64,000 nt of DNA from the NCBI RefSeq assembly GCF_007992435.1, contig NZ_BKAG01000042.1, positions 1 through 64,000 of the forward strand, read 5' to 3'. Numbering within the stretch: the first letter of the stretch is position 1; each line of letters opens with the position of its first letter. Of this stretch, positions 1 to 7,948 are shown one piece after another. A program made the translations under genes and the position numbers. The stretch comes from Prosthecobacter gellanilyticus (GTDB lineage Bacteria > Verrucomicrobiota > Verrucomicrobiia > Verrucomicrobiales > Verrucomicrobiaceae). The notes under the pieces are model-generated. The model saw nothing but the letters and a program-made list of their open reading frames with translations, made no database searches and was not told the DNA's origin.

Positions 1-20
1 ATGGGCGAGTGCGAGACGTG

Positions 21-118
21 CTGAATCCCAGGCCGTTGGCCTGGGCTGAGGAGTCACGGGCCCTTGGCCCTCAAGACACAAGATGACAGCCATCCCATAT
101 TGCTTGGCGGCATTACGC
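21..118 (+). repeat. Dispersed hairpin repeat, family C, copy 1
   Basis: The copy contains the palindrome CCCAGGCCGTTGGCCTGGG at 28-46, then CTGAGGAGT, a second hairpin around GGGCCCTTGGCCCTC, and ends with TTGCTTGGCGGCATT. The same order of parts recurs in inverted orientation at 27735-27831 and in shorter form at 27971-28043. It is non-coding, and the conserved end suggests a defined mobile or REP-like unit. Confidence 0.7.
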
Positions 119-329
119 CTAGAACAGGTCCCGAAAAGAATGTCCTTTTGAATCGGCGAGCGGAGCAAAGTGACAGATTTTTTGAGAACTGTCCTAACCA
201 AAATCACGCTCACATCCCCTGACCCATGCCTCCCCGCCCAACGGGGAGGCATGAGCGCTTTGGCAGGAGCCCCCAATTGGCCAGCGCCTCTCTGCGAGAC
301 ATCTGGCCAAATTCCTTCAGCGAACACTG
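119..329. other. Intergenic stretch with a strong hairpin
   Basis: No gene is seen here. A perfect-arm hairpin lies at about 227-253 (ATGCCTCCCC, loop, GGGGAGGCAT). It sits downstream of the minus-strand gene ending at 330 and could stop or protect that transcript, but no U-tract follows it, so I do not call it a terminator. Confidence 0.45.
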
Positions 330-2258
330 CTACGACTTCATGTTCTTGCTGAACTTCATCTTCGGCCGCACATGCAGGGAGGGCGTGACATTGATCACGT
401 TCCCGGCAGGAGCGGCGTCAGCTGCAGCCAGCACCGGAACAGCCAGGGCAGCAGGAGCCGGAGCTGTCTTCAGTCCGTCGAGGTAATTGTAAAGCAGCGC
501 GCGCTTGCCAGCGCTGAGATCACGCGTGACCGGCATGAAGCGGAAGGCCTCAAAATAATCCGGCGCCGTGAGCTTCTTCACCATGGGACCATAGCGCGTG
601 ACCATGGCGGAGTCATTCAGCAGCAGCCAGTTGTCCATGCACGGCGCCATCGCATACCAGTTGCTGAGGACATACTTGTAGACGTTGTCCCAGGTGGGCT
701 GCTTTGCGGCGATGTCTGCATCCGCCGGATAGACACGCACGGACATGAAGGTGACCGTGGTCGAGTCCAATGAGGCTGGTGGAGCCGCAGGCGGAAACCC
801 GAAACCATACTGGGTCACACCGTTTTGCTGGCCCGTGAACTGGTAGCTCACATACCCATGATCATCCGTGGTCTGCGGCTGGCCCACCGGCACGGCGATG
901 GGATTTTGCTGCGCATCACTGCTGAAGGCGGAGAGCTGCACAGAGGTGCCTTTCCCCACGGGCACACCGCGCTCATAGACGCGCACCGTGCTCGCTGCGG
1001 TGGAACCTTCATCCAGATAAAAGTTCGGATCACTGGCGATGGCGCGCTGGCCGATCTCGGTGGCCAGGATGTTTCCTGAACCATCCAGGATCTGAATGTC
1101 CGCCGTCTGCGCGATGGCGATGCTGGCCGCCGGTATGCCACTGAGTGTGACAATGCCCGCCGTGGCATCATAGGAGGCTTTGTCATAACCGCCCGTGTAA
1201 GGAATGCTGCCGAGTGTGGCCAGCACGGTCTTGTCATCCTTAGGGTTCACGGCCACCACGGTCAGCGTGCCCACATCATGCTTGTTCGCTTCACGATCCG
1301 CGTCTGGCACGAAGGTGCCGAGATCCAGCGTGATGCTGGTGGCGCCCAGGCTCGCAAAGGCCGGGCCAAACTGCGTGCCATCTGGAAGCGCGTAGTTTTC
1401 ATTCGGCAGCACCGCGCGATCACCCGGCTCATGCACGGGATCATCCTCATGCCAGAGTCCGACACTGCCGACGAGCAAGCTGCGCGCCGGGTTCGGCTGC
1501 CAGCCACCGGTCTGAAGCTTGTCATAGAGCTCCTTCTTCTTCGCCTGCGTGGCAGGTGGCGTGACCGGATTGCCATTCGGGCCGATGACGGGCTTGCCAT
1601 CAGGCCCGATGACCATGTCACTCAGCGTGGAATCATCAAAATACACTGTTCGATAGGCCTGCCAGCGCACCATGAGGCCCAGGACCTTCGGATCCTGCAG
1701 CGCGGTGGTGAAGGCCTGGATCACCGGCGAATCATGCGCGGCGAGAGTGAGGTTCTCCTTGGGGAAACAGGTCTGCCAGGTGATGCCCGCACGACCGGCG
1801 ATCATCGCGTTCGCGGTGTTGCGGCTGAAGTTGATGTAGCGGTCCGTGAAGCGGAAGGCCCGCTGCGCGGCGATGCTGCAGCCGCCCTGGATGCCGAAGC
1901 TCATCTGGTCAAAGAAGAGCTGCGAGGTGGTGGCGCCGTAGGGCTCCAGATCCACCAGCATGCCAGTGAAGGCCACCGGCACGCCGATCATTGGATCCTG
2001 CACGGCGGGCGCTCCGCTGCCGAGCTCCACCCCCGTGATGTAGGTGTCAAAGAAGGTCGACCGGTGCGTGCCGTGCGGGTTCCAGTTTCCTCCGAGCACC
2101 TGCTGGATGGCCGTGGTGCGAAACTGCGCGGCAGGATCATTCTCCGGGAGGATGTCACCCGTCGATTCATCATAATTGGTTGGGTAATTGTTCGTGACGA
2201 TCGGATCCCAGGAGATCTGTCCGCTGAAGGTGATGCGTGGGGTGCTGAGGACGCTCAT
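330..2258 (-). CDS. VioB/RebD-like N-terminal beta-domain protein (stand-alone half of an iminophenylpyruvate dimer synthase-like enzyme)
   Basis: The 642-residue product begins MSVLSTPRITFSGQISWDP, which resembles the start of VioB (MSILDFPRIHFRGW...). Near residues 530-600 it carries the same succession seen in VioB just before its ferritin-like domain: a helix with WYAMAPCMDNW and then FMPVTRDLSAGKRALLYNYL, against VioB YYMPSTRELSAPKARLFLKYL. Family knowledge: VioB couples two indole-3-pyruvate imines in violacein synthesis. Here the ferritin-like half is a separate gene, whose stop at 2260-2262 is one base upstream of this start, so the two are co-expressed. The frame extends further upstream, but those 110 residues are a shadow of the neighbour. 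No VioA or RebO partner lies in the window, so the substrate is unknown. The similarity was recognised by eye. Confidence 0.72.
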   Translation of the reverse strand: MSVLSTPRITFSGQISWDPIVTNNYPTNYDESTGDILPENDPAAQFRTTAIQQVLGGNWNPHGTHRSTFFDTYITGVELGSGAPAVQDPMIGVPVAFTGMLVDLEPYGATTSQLFFDQMSFGIQGGCSIAAQRAFRFTDRYINFSRNTANAMIAGRAGITWQTCFPKENLTLAAHDSPVIQAFTTALQDPKVLGLMVRWQAYRTVYFDDSTLSDMVIGPDGKPVIGPNGNPVTPPATQAKKKELYDKLQTGGWQPNPARSLLVGSVGLWHEDDPVHEPGDRAVLPNENYALPDGTQFGPAFASLGATSITLDLGTFVPDADREANKHDVGTLTVVAVNPKDDKTVLATLGSIPYTGGYDKASYDATAGIVTLSGIPAASIAIAQTADIQILDGSGNILATEIGQRAIASDPNFYLDEGSTAASTVRVYERGVPVGKGTSVQLSAFSSDAQQNPIAVPVGQPQTTDDHGYVSYQFTGQQNGVTQYGFGFPPAAPPASLDSTTVTFMSVRVYPADADIAAKQPTWDNVYKYVLSNWYAMAPCMDNWLLLNDSAMVTRYGPMVKKLTAPDYFEAFRFMPVTRDLSAGKRALLYNYLDGLKTAPAPAALAVPVLAAADAAPAGNVINVTPSLHVRPKMKFSKNMKS

Positions 2259-2259
2259 G

Positions 2260-3294
2260 TTAGCTCTGCCGTTGATTTTGGGGGATGTAGAGGAAGCTGG
2301 GGCCGGCCACGGAGTGCCCGTCTGCCAGCGGTGTGGTGAGGGCCGCCTGCATGGCCTGCCGCAGCGCAAACATGGAGCGCACACCCACACCGAGCTGCGC
2401 AGGCTGGCCGTTGAAGGCCAGCTGCAGCGCATCCACCATGTCACTGAAGGCGCTGTTGCACCGCACCTGCGCGGCCTGCGCGGCGGCAGGCTCATGGGAG
2501 AAATCATGAATGCACGGGTCCGTGATGGCGGGATACGCGGCGGCGTAGTCGATGCCCAGCGGAAGGCCCCAGACATAACCCACAGCATTGTTGGCCTTGG
2601 TGAGGACCTGATTCCGGTAGATCTCCTGGAAGCGGTAGAAGTGCGAGACCTCGCCTTCGAAGTTCAGCGGGCTGTCGGAGGAGCCTTCACCCTCGGAGAC
2701 GATGTCACTGATGGCCTTCTGCGCATCCGCGAAGCTGTTCACCGCGAAGAGCTGCCCCTGGAAAAACTGGCTGTCATCTATTTGGTTACGCCCGGGCTGC
2801 CAGGCGGAGGCAGGCAGCTGCGAGAGCGCATTTTCCAGATGCCGGTAGTAGTCCGCGATGCTGCCAGTCTCAGAGGCAATGGCCATGGCCATCAGCTTTT
2901 CCATCTCCGGCGGATCGATGGGCTCATCCGGCTCCTCGATGTTCATGCCCTGCTTCATCGACTCCGGGGAGAAGGGGTAGAGGTGCACACTGAACTGCGT
3001 GCCGTCCGGATTCCGGCCCACATCACCCGGCAGCGGCCCGGGAAACTTGGGCACGGTCATCTGGGGTGAGCCGCCGATGGCGTTCATGATGTTTGAGGCC
3101 AGGCAGAGATGGATCATCTCCTCATGGATGATCTCACGCAGACAGGCCACGGCAGGCGCATTGGTGCCGGGCAGGATGGAACTCGCCGCGTAGAGATAAG
3201 GCGGGAGCGTGGAAAACTCGATCTCGATGGCTGTTTGCACCGCCGCCTGGATGTCGGCGAGCGAGTCCAGCACGGGTAGTTGTAATCGTATCAT
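2260..3294 (-). CDS. Ferritin-like diiron protein, VioB/RebD C-terminal domain type
   Basis: The 344-residue product has the hallmarks of the ferritin-like domain of VioB: an early helix EIEFSTLPPYLYAASS (residues 24-39), the metal motif HEEMIHLCLASNIMNAIG with E59 and H62, a SIADYYRHLENAL helix near 145, and GEGSSDSPLNFEGEVSHFYR near 200-220. VioB has the equivalents LELSVMLQYLYAAYS, HEEMIHYLVVNNLLMALG, SIADCY and QGEGGALDSPHYEHSHFQR. It probably binds two metal ions and performs an oxidative step. In VioB the beta domain comes first and both parts form one chain; here the ferritin-like half is a separate gene and comes first in the operon. No signal peptide is seen, so the protein is likely cytoplasmic. 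The start follows an AT-rich divergent promoter region. Confidence 0.78.
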   Translation of the reverse strand: MIRLQLPVLDSLADIQAAVQTAIEIEFSTLPPYLYAASSILPGTNAPAVACLREIIHEEMIHLCLASNIMNAIGGSPQMTVPKFPGPLPGDVGRNPDGTQFSVHLYPFSPESMKQGMNIEEPDEPIDPPEMEKLMAMAIASETGSIADYYRHLENALSQLPASAWQPGRNQIDDSQFFQGQLFAVNSFADAQKAISDIVSEGEGSSDSPLNFEGEVSHFYRFQEIYRNQVLTKANNAVGYVWGLPLGIDYAAAYPAITDPCIHDFSHEPAAAQAAQVRCNSAFSDMVDALQLAFNGQPAQLGVGVRSMFALRQAMQAALTTPLADGHSVAGPSFLYIPQNQRQS

Positions 3295-3549
3295 TTTCTA
3301 GGCTTATGGATCTGGTCTGAGTTCACAATCTAGTCATTAACGAGAAGTAATCTCATCACCTGGGTGGTCACGTGAGTTTCTCAACCATCCATTTACCGGT
3401 AAATACTGACTTGGTGACAAATTATTGACGATGATGGGAGAGTATGGGGAACAAATTCACTAACCATCCCCATTCTAACCAATTAGGCAGTCACGGCTGC
3501 GATGCTGCTGATTGCAACACGGGGGATCCACCTTCAGCTTGGCCACCTC
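3295..3549. promoter_or_regulatory. Divergent AT-rich promoter region with palindrome ATTTACCGGTAAAT
   Basis: This gap separates the split-VioB unit (minus) from the cupin gene (plus). It is clearly more AT-rich than its surroundings and contains a perfect 14-bp palindrome at 3391-3404. A symmetric site between divergent genes is a typical operator position, but no regulator is encoded next to it. I could not choose a convincing -35/-10 pair. Confidence 0.4.
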
Positions 3550-3945
3550 ATGAACATCCAAAGAGCAGGCTCCCAAGCATCCCGCCCCGGCCCGGCGGAC
3601 TGGTTCACCGGCACCGTCCGGCTGGACCCGCTGTTTCAGGCGGCCTCACCCGCTCGCGTGGCCGGAGCCAGCGTGACCTTTGAGCCCGGCGCGCGCACCG
3701 CCTGGCACACCCATCCGCTCGGCCAGACCATCATCATCACCTCCGGTCATGGCTGGGCGCAGCATGAAGGCGGCCCCATCGAGGAGCTGCATCCCGGAGA
3801 TGTCGTCTGGTTTCCACCCGGTGAAAAACACTGGCACGGCGCCACCCCCACCACCGCCATGACCCACCTCGCCATCCAGGAAGCCCTCGACGGCAAAACC
3901 GTCGACTGGCTGGAGCACGTGACCGAGGAGCAGTATCAGAAGTGA
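3550..3945 (+). CDS. Small cupin protein, mandelonitrile-lyase/CMD-associated type
   Basis: The 131-residue single-domain cupin has motif 1 around [20 protein letters not shown] (His-x-His plus downstream Gln) and motif 2 around [18 protein letters not shown]. The pattern WHTHPLGQ...[15 protein letters not shown] is typical of small cupins annotated as (R)-mandelonitrile lyase-like or associated with carboxymuconolactone decarboxylase. The protein should be a metal-binding cytoplasmic enzyme or sensor; the reaction cannot be told from sequence. I started at MNIQRAG rather than the earlier methionine in the same frame because the extra 16 residues do not look like cupin sequence. Neither start has a good Shine-Dalgarno. 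The split-VioB pair is divergent from it. Confidence 0.75.
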   Translation: MNIQRAGSQASRPGPADWFTGTVRLDPLFQAASPARVAGASVTFEPGARTAWHTHPLGQTIIITSGHGWAQHEGGPIEELHPGDVVWFPPGEKHWHGATPTTAMTHLAIQEALDGKTVDWLEHVTEEQYQK

Positions 3946-4165
3946 GGGAGGGGCACTGAAGACGCCGAAGTCGCGCAGCGTCCTGGATTGCGCCGGTCCT
4001 CCGGCGCTCTACGACGAAGCGAGTGATCCGCAAACTTCAAGAGAAGCATTCACCTCAAAAGACCTTCGCATCCAGCCTGCGCGCAGCATCTTGTTAGGCC
4101 TTCCAAGGCGCCAGAGGCCGGGCGCACTCGAGGACGCTTCGCGATGATCGCATGTCCCTCAGCCT
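3946..4165. other. Intergenic stretch with degenerate hairpins
   Basis: No gene is seen. The sequence around 3968-4024 contains a small GCGCCGG/CCGGCGC hairpin, and a loosely inverted partner may lie at 4090-4150 (GCGCCAGAGGCCGGGCGC and GGACGCTTCGCG). It looks like a decayed copy of one of the palindromic repeats common in this genome. Confidence 0.3.
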
Positions 4166-4169
4166 AACC

Positions 4170-4199
4170 AAAAAGGCACTCAAATCAATGAGTGCCCTT
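4170..4199 (-). terminator. Rho-independent terminator after the first OsmC gene
   Basis: Arms GGCACTCA (4175-4182) and TGAGTGCC (4189-4196) with a six-base loop are followed, read on the minus strand, by a T-run at 4174-4170. It lies about 25 bases after the stop of the OsmC gene at 4222. Confidence 0.75.
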
Positions 4200-4221
4200 T
4201 GAGTTGTCGAGGCTGGTCTGG

Positions 4222-4644
4222 TTACGCCAGCTTCGCCTCCATCGTGATCTCCGCATTCAGCACCTTGGAAACCGGGCAGCCCGCCTTGGCCTTGCCAGCC
4301 AGCTCCTGAAAGATCGCCTCATCAATGCCGGGGATCGTGGCCGTCACATCCAGATGGCTCGCCGTGATGGCAAAGCCGCCGTCCTTCTGCTCCAGCGTGA
4401 TCGTGGCCGTGGTGGCGATCTTCTCAGGCGTGAATCCAGCGAGGCCGAGGATCATCGAGAAGGCCATGGAGAAACAGCCCGCATGCGCGGCGCCGATGAG
4501 CTCCTCAGGATTCGTGCCTTGCTCGCCTTCAAAGCGTGTCTTGAAGGAGTAGGGCTTGTCCACCAGCGCACCAGAGCCGGTGCTGATCGTGCCATTGCCT
4601 TCTTTGAGAGAGCCGTTCCATTGAGCAGATGCTTTTTGTTTCAT
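4222..4644 (-). CDS. osmC: OsmC family peroxiredoxin, paralogue 1
   Basis: The 140-residue protein is full length for the OsmC subfamily. The two redox cysteines are C57 in GAAHAGCFSMAFSM and C123 in KAGCPVSKVLNAEI. The N-terminal MKQKASAQWNGSLKEGNGTIST also matches OsmC. Family role: cytoplasmic thiol-dependent reduction of organic hydroperoxides as a dimer. The start was set at MKQKAS because the in-frame upstream codons give no OsmC sequence. It lies 247 bases downstream of a second, similar OsmC gene on the same strand; a family D hairpin in the gap probably separates or attenuates the transcripts. A terminator follows the gene. Confidence 0.93.
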   Translation of the reverse strand: MKQKASAQWNGSLKEGNGTISTGSGALVDKPYSFKTRFEGEQGTNPEELIGAAHAGCFSMAFSMILGLAGFTPEKIATTATITLEQKDGGFAITASHLDVTATIPGIDEAIFQELAGKAKAGCPVSKVLNAEITMEAKLA

Positions 4645-4774
4645 GCGATTTGGAGATGAGGGATAGGGATGAGAGATGCGCGGCACGTGAAAGCGTGCGC
4701 GGGATCACTACGTGCAACATCGTCTAAACGATACTGTCGTTGCGTGATGCCTTCTTCATACCCGGGCAGGTTAG

Positions 4775-4875
4775 GGTAGAAACATGAAGGGTAGAAAGAT
4801 TTTCTGAAACCATTCTGTCAGAAGCAGGGCAGAGGAAAAATGTTCTGAAATTTTTCTACCCTTCATCTTTCTACC
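4775..4875. repeat. Family D palindromic element (GGTAGAAA / ATGAAGGGTAGAAA)
   Basis: The left arm (GGTAGAAACATGAAGGG, then TAGAAAGATTTTCTGAA) and the right arm (TTCTGAAATTTTTCTACCC, then TTCATCTTTCTACC) form an imperfect hairpin with arms of about 30 bases and a loop of about 40. The same element begins at 63942 and runs to the window end, and a fragment lies at 46098. It is positioned between the two osmC genes. Confidence 0.75.
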
Positions 4876-4891
4876 AAATGTCTCAGGGTCC

Positions 4892-5329
4892 TCACAGCGT
4901 GATCGCCGGCTCCAGCCTCGCATCCAGCGTGATCTGCGCATTCATCAGCTTGGACACCGGACAGCTCCCCTTCGCCTTCTCCGCCAGCTTCAAAAACGTC
5001 TCCCGGTCGATGTCAGGAATGGTCGCCGTGAGATCAAGATGACTCGCGGTGATGGAGAAGCCTTCCCCTTTCGGCTCCATCGTGATCGTCGCCACCGTGG
5101 AGATGCTTTCCGGCGTGTATCCAGCCAGGCCCAGGGCCATGGACAGCGCCATGGAAAAGCACCCCGCATGCGCCGCGCCGATGATCTCTTCCGGAGTCGT
5201 CCCCGGCTCCCCCTCAAAGCGTGACCGGAACGAGTAGGGCCTGTCCGCCAGGGCACCGGAGTGGGTGCTCAGCGTGCCTTTGCCCTCTTTCAGAGTGCCT
5301 TTCCACTGAGCGGATGCCTTGTGTTTCAT
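4892..5329 (-). CDS. osmC: OsmC family peroxiredoxin, paralogue 2
   Basis: The 145-residue protein is closely similar to the OsmC protein encoded at 4222-4644, with C57 in GAAHAGCFSMALSM and C123 in GSCPVSKLMNAQIT, plus a short C-terminal extension ending EPAITL. It should reduce organic hydroperoxides in the cytoplasm. The differences between the copies are spread along the length, which points to an old tandem duplication rather than an assembly artefact. The upstream gap to the alpha/beta hydrolase gene is under 100 bases, so it may share that transcript. Confidence 0.92.
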   Translation of the reverse strand: MKHKASAQWKGTLKEGKGTLSTHSGALADRPYSFRSRFEGEPGTTPEEIIGAAHAGCFSMALSMALGLAGYTPESISTVATITMEPKGEGFSITASHLDLTATIPDIDRETFLKLAEKAKGSCPVSKLMNAQITLDARLEPAITL

Positions 5330-5416
5330 GGGGTGGGGGGGTGGTTGGAACCGAGCCAGACTTATGGATACGGATCAGCCCCCTTCCCCGGCGGTGCGAA
5401 TCGTGACGGAGGCTGC

Positions 5417-6325
5417 TCAGCGCAGCTTTTCCGTCATCCAGCCCGCGAAGAGATGCGCATCCCACAGCATGGTGCTCCATCCGTGGCGGCCCCCAGACTC
5501 CACCGTCAGCGTGACCTCGCGCCCCTGCTCCACCGCCTTTTCCCGGAAGCGCGTGGACTGCTCCAGCGGCACCAGCGTGTCCGCATCTCCATGCGCGATG
5601 TAGACCGGCGGCAGCTTGTTCGAGACGTAGAAGATCGGCGAGAGATCATGGCCGATGCCCTGCCACTCCTTGAGGTCCGTGGCCTTCGGTCCAAAAGCCT
5701 TGCGGTAACTCTTCGGCGGGCCGCCATCATGCAGATTCTCCGTGGAGGGACCGAGATTGATCAGATCCGTCACCGGATAAAAAACCGTCGCCGCCTGCAC
5801 CGCGCTGCTCTCACGATCCACCGGATCCGCTGCCTTCGGATCACCTGGCCCACCACGCGTGGCGAGCATCAGACTGAGATGTCCTCCGGAGCTTCCGCCG
5901 AACACACCGATGCGGTTCGGATCAATGCCATACTCCTTCGCATGATGGCGCACAAACCGCGCCGCATGCTGCACATCCTCCACGATCTCCTGCACGGAAG
6001 CCTGCGGCTGCGAGAGATGCGAAACCGCCACCAGCGTGTGTCCCTGCCTCAGGAAAGAAGCCCCCATCCAAGGATAAAACTTCTTCGCGTCCGACTTCCA
6101 TCCGCCACTCACCATCACCAGCACGCAGGAACCGCTGGCATGCGCAGGCCTGACCACATCCAATGTTAGGTCACGACCATTCCTCTGCGCGTAAACAATG
6201 CCGGCAGTGCGCGTGAACTCCGGATGAAAATACCACCACCCCGCCCCGAAGAGCAGCACAGCCAGCAGGACAATGCCGAGGATGAATTTGAGCAGCAGAC
6301 GGACGAAACGACGCATGGGAAACAT
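5417..6325 (-). CDS. Membrane-anchored alpha/beta hydrolase, BD-FAE/esterase-lipase type
   Basis: The product of about 302 residues starts with a positively charged stretch and one hydrophobic segment (FVRLLLKFILGIVLLAVLLFGAGWWYF), a signal anchor. The hydrolase domain has the oxyanion-hole region VLVMVSGGWKSDAK, the nucleophile elbow GVFGGSSGGHLSL (Ser near residue 143), the acid loop IAHGDADTLVP and the catalytic His in SGGRHGWS. This is the layout of prolyl-oligopeptidase-like esterases such as the BD-FAE/feruloyl esterase group. It probably cleaves ester bonds at the outer face of the inner membrane; the substrate is unknown. Three closely spaced starts (6337, 6325, 6316) are possible; a weak GGTGG precedes 6325. 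Confidence 0.82.
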   Translation of the reverse strand: MFPMRRFVRLLLKFILGIVLLAVLLFGAGWWYFHPEFTRTAGIVYAQRNGRDLTLDVVRPAHASGSCVLVMVSGGWKSDAKKFYPWMGASFLRQGHTLVAVSHLSQPQASVQEIVEDVQHAARFVRHHAKEYGIDPNRIGVFGGSSGGHLSLMLATRGGPGDPKAADPVDRESSAVQAATVFYPVTDLINLGPSTENLHDGGPPKSYRKAFGPKATDLKEWQGIGHDLSPIFYVSNKLPPVYIAHGDADTLVPLEQSTRFREKAVEQGREVTLTVESGGRHGWSTMLWDAHLFAGWMTEKLR

Positions 6326-6438
6326 GAAAGCCACCATTCACCGCATCTTGCAAAACCGATCTGCGAAATCATAGCGCCAAGCCCGCACTCTGAGGTTCGT
6401 CCAACATCGCACCTCAACAAGGAACTCTTCGGCTCGGC

Positions 6439-6552
6439 GAACCACGGAGTGGTTCCCCATGAGTAGCCCGGGGTGATTCCGCGAAGCGGATGAACCCCGG
6501 GTAGCCCCCCGATCATACCCCACCCAAAACTCTGCCCCGTAGGGGCAGCCCA
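6439..6552 (+). repeat. Family A repeat (RAYT-associated), diverged copy
   Basis: It starts with the palindrome GAACCACGGAGTGGTTC, then CCCATGAGTAGCCCGGGGTG, a short hairpin (CCGCGAAGCGG), ACCCCGGG and a final hairpin CTGCCCCGTAGGGGCAG. The same ordered parts occur at 37936-38057 and 44223-44339 and, inverted, at 44836-44940. Confidence 0.75.
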
Positions 6553-6586
6553 ATCCTCACTGCGTCAACCTTCCACCCGAACCACC

Positions 6587-7921
6587 TCACACTTCCTCCA
6601 GCATCACCTTCGCATCACCAAACGTCTTGGGCCGCACATCCATCTTGTCCATCATGGACATGAAGAGGCGGCAGAGCTGGCGCTCGGGCTTGCCCTGGTA
6701 GTCCAGCACGCGACCACCTTTCAGACGGCCTCCCGCACCACCGAGCACAATCACAGGCAGCTCATCATTATTGTGCTTCGCGCCGACCATCATGCTGGAG
6801 CAGTGCATGAGCATGGTGTTGTCCAGCAGCGTGCGCGGGCCTTCCTGGATGGAGTCGAGCTTCCGCGCGATGTAAGCCGTCTGCTCCATGAAGAACTGGT
6901 TCACCTTCAGCCAGTCCTCGCCATCGCTGTGGGACAGCAGGTGGTGGATCATGTAGTCGATCCCGTGCCCCGCCTGCTGCACACTCGGCAGGTTCGGAAA
7001 ACGCAGGGCGCTGTGGTCATTGTTCAGCTTCAGGGTACTGATGCGCGTGCTGTCCGTCTGAAAGCCGAGCACCATGATGTCACCCATCAGCCGCATGTGC
7101 TCGCCGATGTCCTGCGGAATCCCATCCGCAGGCCGTTGTTTCATACTTGGTTTGGCCAGCGTGGGCCGCCAGCCCTGCAGCTCGCCGCGCTTGCCCGCGC
7201 TCTCGATACGCTTCTCCACGTCGCGCACGGAGTCGAGATACTCGTCCAGCTTGCGCTGGTCATCCCGGCTGATGCCACGGCGCAGGTCCTCCGCATCTTC
7301 CAGCACCGCATCGAGCACACTCTTGTCTCCCGGAGCTGCGCCATCTTTAAAGAGACGGTCAAAAGCCAGCGCCGGGTAGAGCTCCAGCGGTGTCGGTGTC
7401 GTCGGCGAGCTCCACGAGATGTGGGAGCTGTAGAGCATCGAGTAGTTCTTATGCACGGACGGGTTCGACTTCTCACAAGCCAGCACCAAACTCGGCACCT
7501 TCGTCGACCGGCCATAAGACTGCGCCAGCAACTGGTCAAAACTCAGCCCCGAACGGATCTCCCCACCCGAAGCGATCGGCGCCCCTGAAAGCAGATTCCC
7601 CGTCTGCGAGCTATGGATGTTCCCCTTCCGCGCCTCCTCATGATACAGCCCGCGAACAAAAAGCATCTTCTCACGGAAATCCGCCAGCGGCTGTAGCACC
7701 TGCCCAAGCTCCATCGCCTTGCCCTCCCCCTTCGCCCACCACTCCTTGGAGTGAAACCCATTGCCGGAGAACACCACGCACATACGCACCGGAGCCTCGC
7801 TCGCCGGCTTGCTCTTCCCAGGCTCATCCCCCCAGACATTGCGAGACTCCAGCCATGGCAACGCCATGGTGACCCCTGCCCCGCGCAGGAAAGCTCGACG
7901 TGAGAAACGGTGTGTGTTCAT
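6587..7921 (-). CDS. DUF1552 family secreted protein (Tat signal)
   Basis: The 444-residue protein opens with a twin-arginine signal, NTHRFSRRAFLRGAGVTMALPWL, and continues with features of the DUF1552 family of PVC bacteria: VVFSGNGFHSKEWW, LFVRGLYHEEARKGNIHSSQTGNLLSG, and a C-terminal LMHCSSMMVGAKHNNDELPVIVLGGAGG. The family belongs to the alkaline-phosphatase-like fold in a broad sense and is normally encoded next to a DUF1592-type cytochrome protein. Here a lipoprotein gene is interposed. It should be exported folded to the periplasm; its reaction is not established. It is the last gene of the GntR-led operon. Confidence 0.88.
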   Translation of the reverse strand: MNTHRFSRRAFLRGAGVTMALPWLESRNVWGDEPGKSKPASEAPVRMCVVFSGNGFHSKEWWAKGEGKAMELGQVLQPLADFREKMLFVRGLYHEEARKGNIHSSQTGNLLSGAPIASGGEIRSGLSFDQLLAQSYGRSTKVPSLVLACEKSNPSVHKNYSMLYSSHISWSSPTTPTPLELYPALAFDRLFKDGAAPGDKSVLDAVLEDAEDLRRGISRDDQRKLDEYLDSVRDVEKRIESAGKRGELQGWRPTLAKPSMKQRPADGIPQDIGEHMRLMGDIMVLGFQTDSTRISTLKLNNDHSALRFPNLPSVQQAGHGIDYMIHHLLSHSDGEDWLKVNQFFMEQTAYIARKLDSIQEGPRTLLDNTMLMHCSSMMVGAKHNNDELPVIVLGGAGGRLKGGRVLDYQGKPERQLCRLFMSMMDKMDVRPKTFGDAKVMLEEV

Positions 7922-7948
7922 GGTGATGCAGTGTCAGCAGATTGTGGT

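Noticed and set aside
227-253. Terminator for the split-VioB operon
   Set aside because: The stem is strong but no U-tract follows, and it lies about 80 bases after the stop.
330-2588. Longer version of the VioB-like beta-domain protein starting at 2588
   Set aside because: The extra 110 residues overlap the ferritin-like gene in another frame and look like a shadow; the start at 2258 matches the VioB N-terminus.
2188-3069. Open frame of 293 codons opposite the ferritin-like gene
   Set aside because: Arg/Gly/His-rich shadow of a conserved protein.
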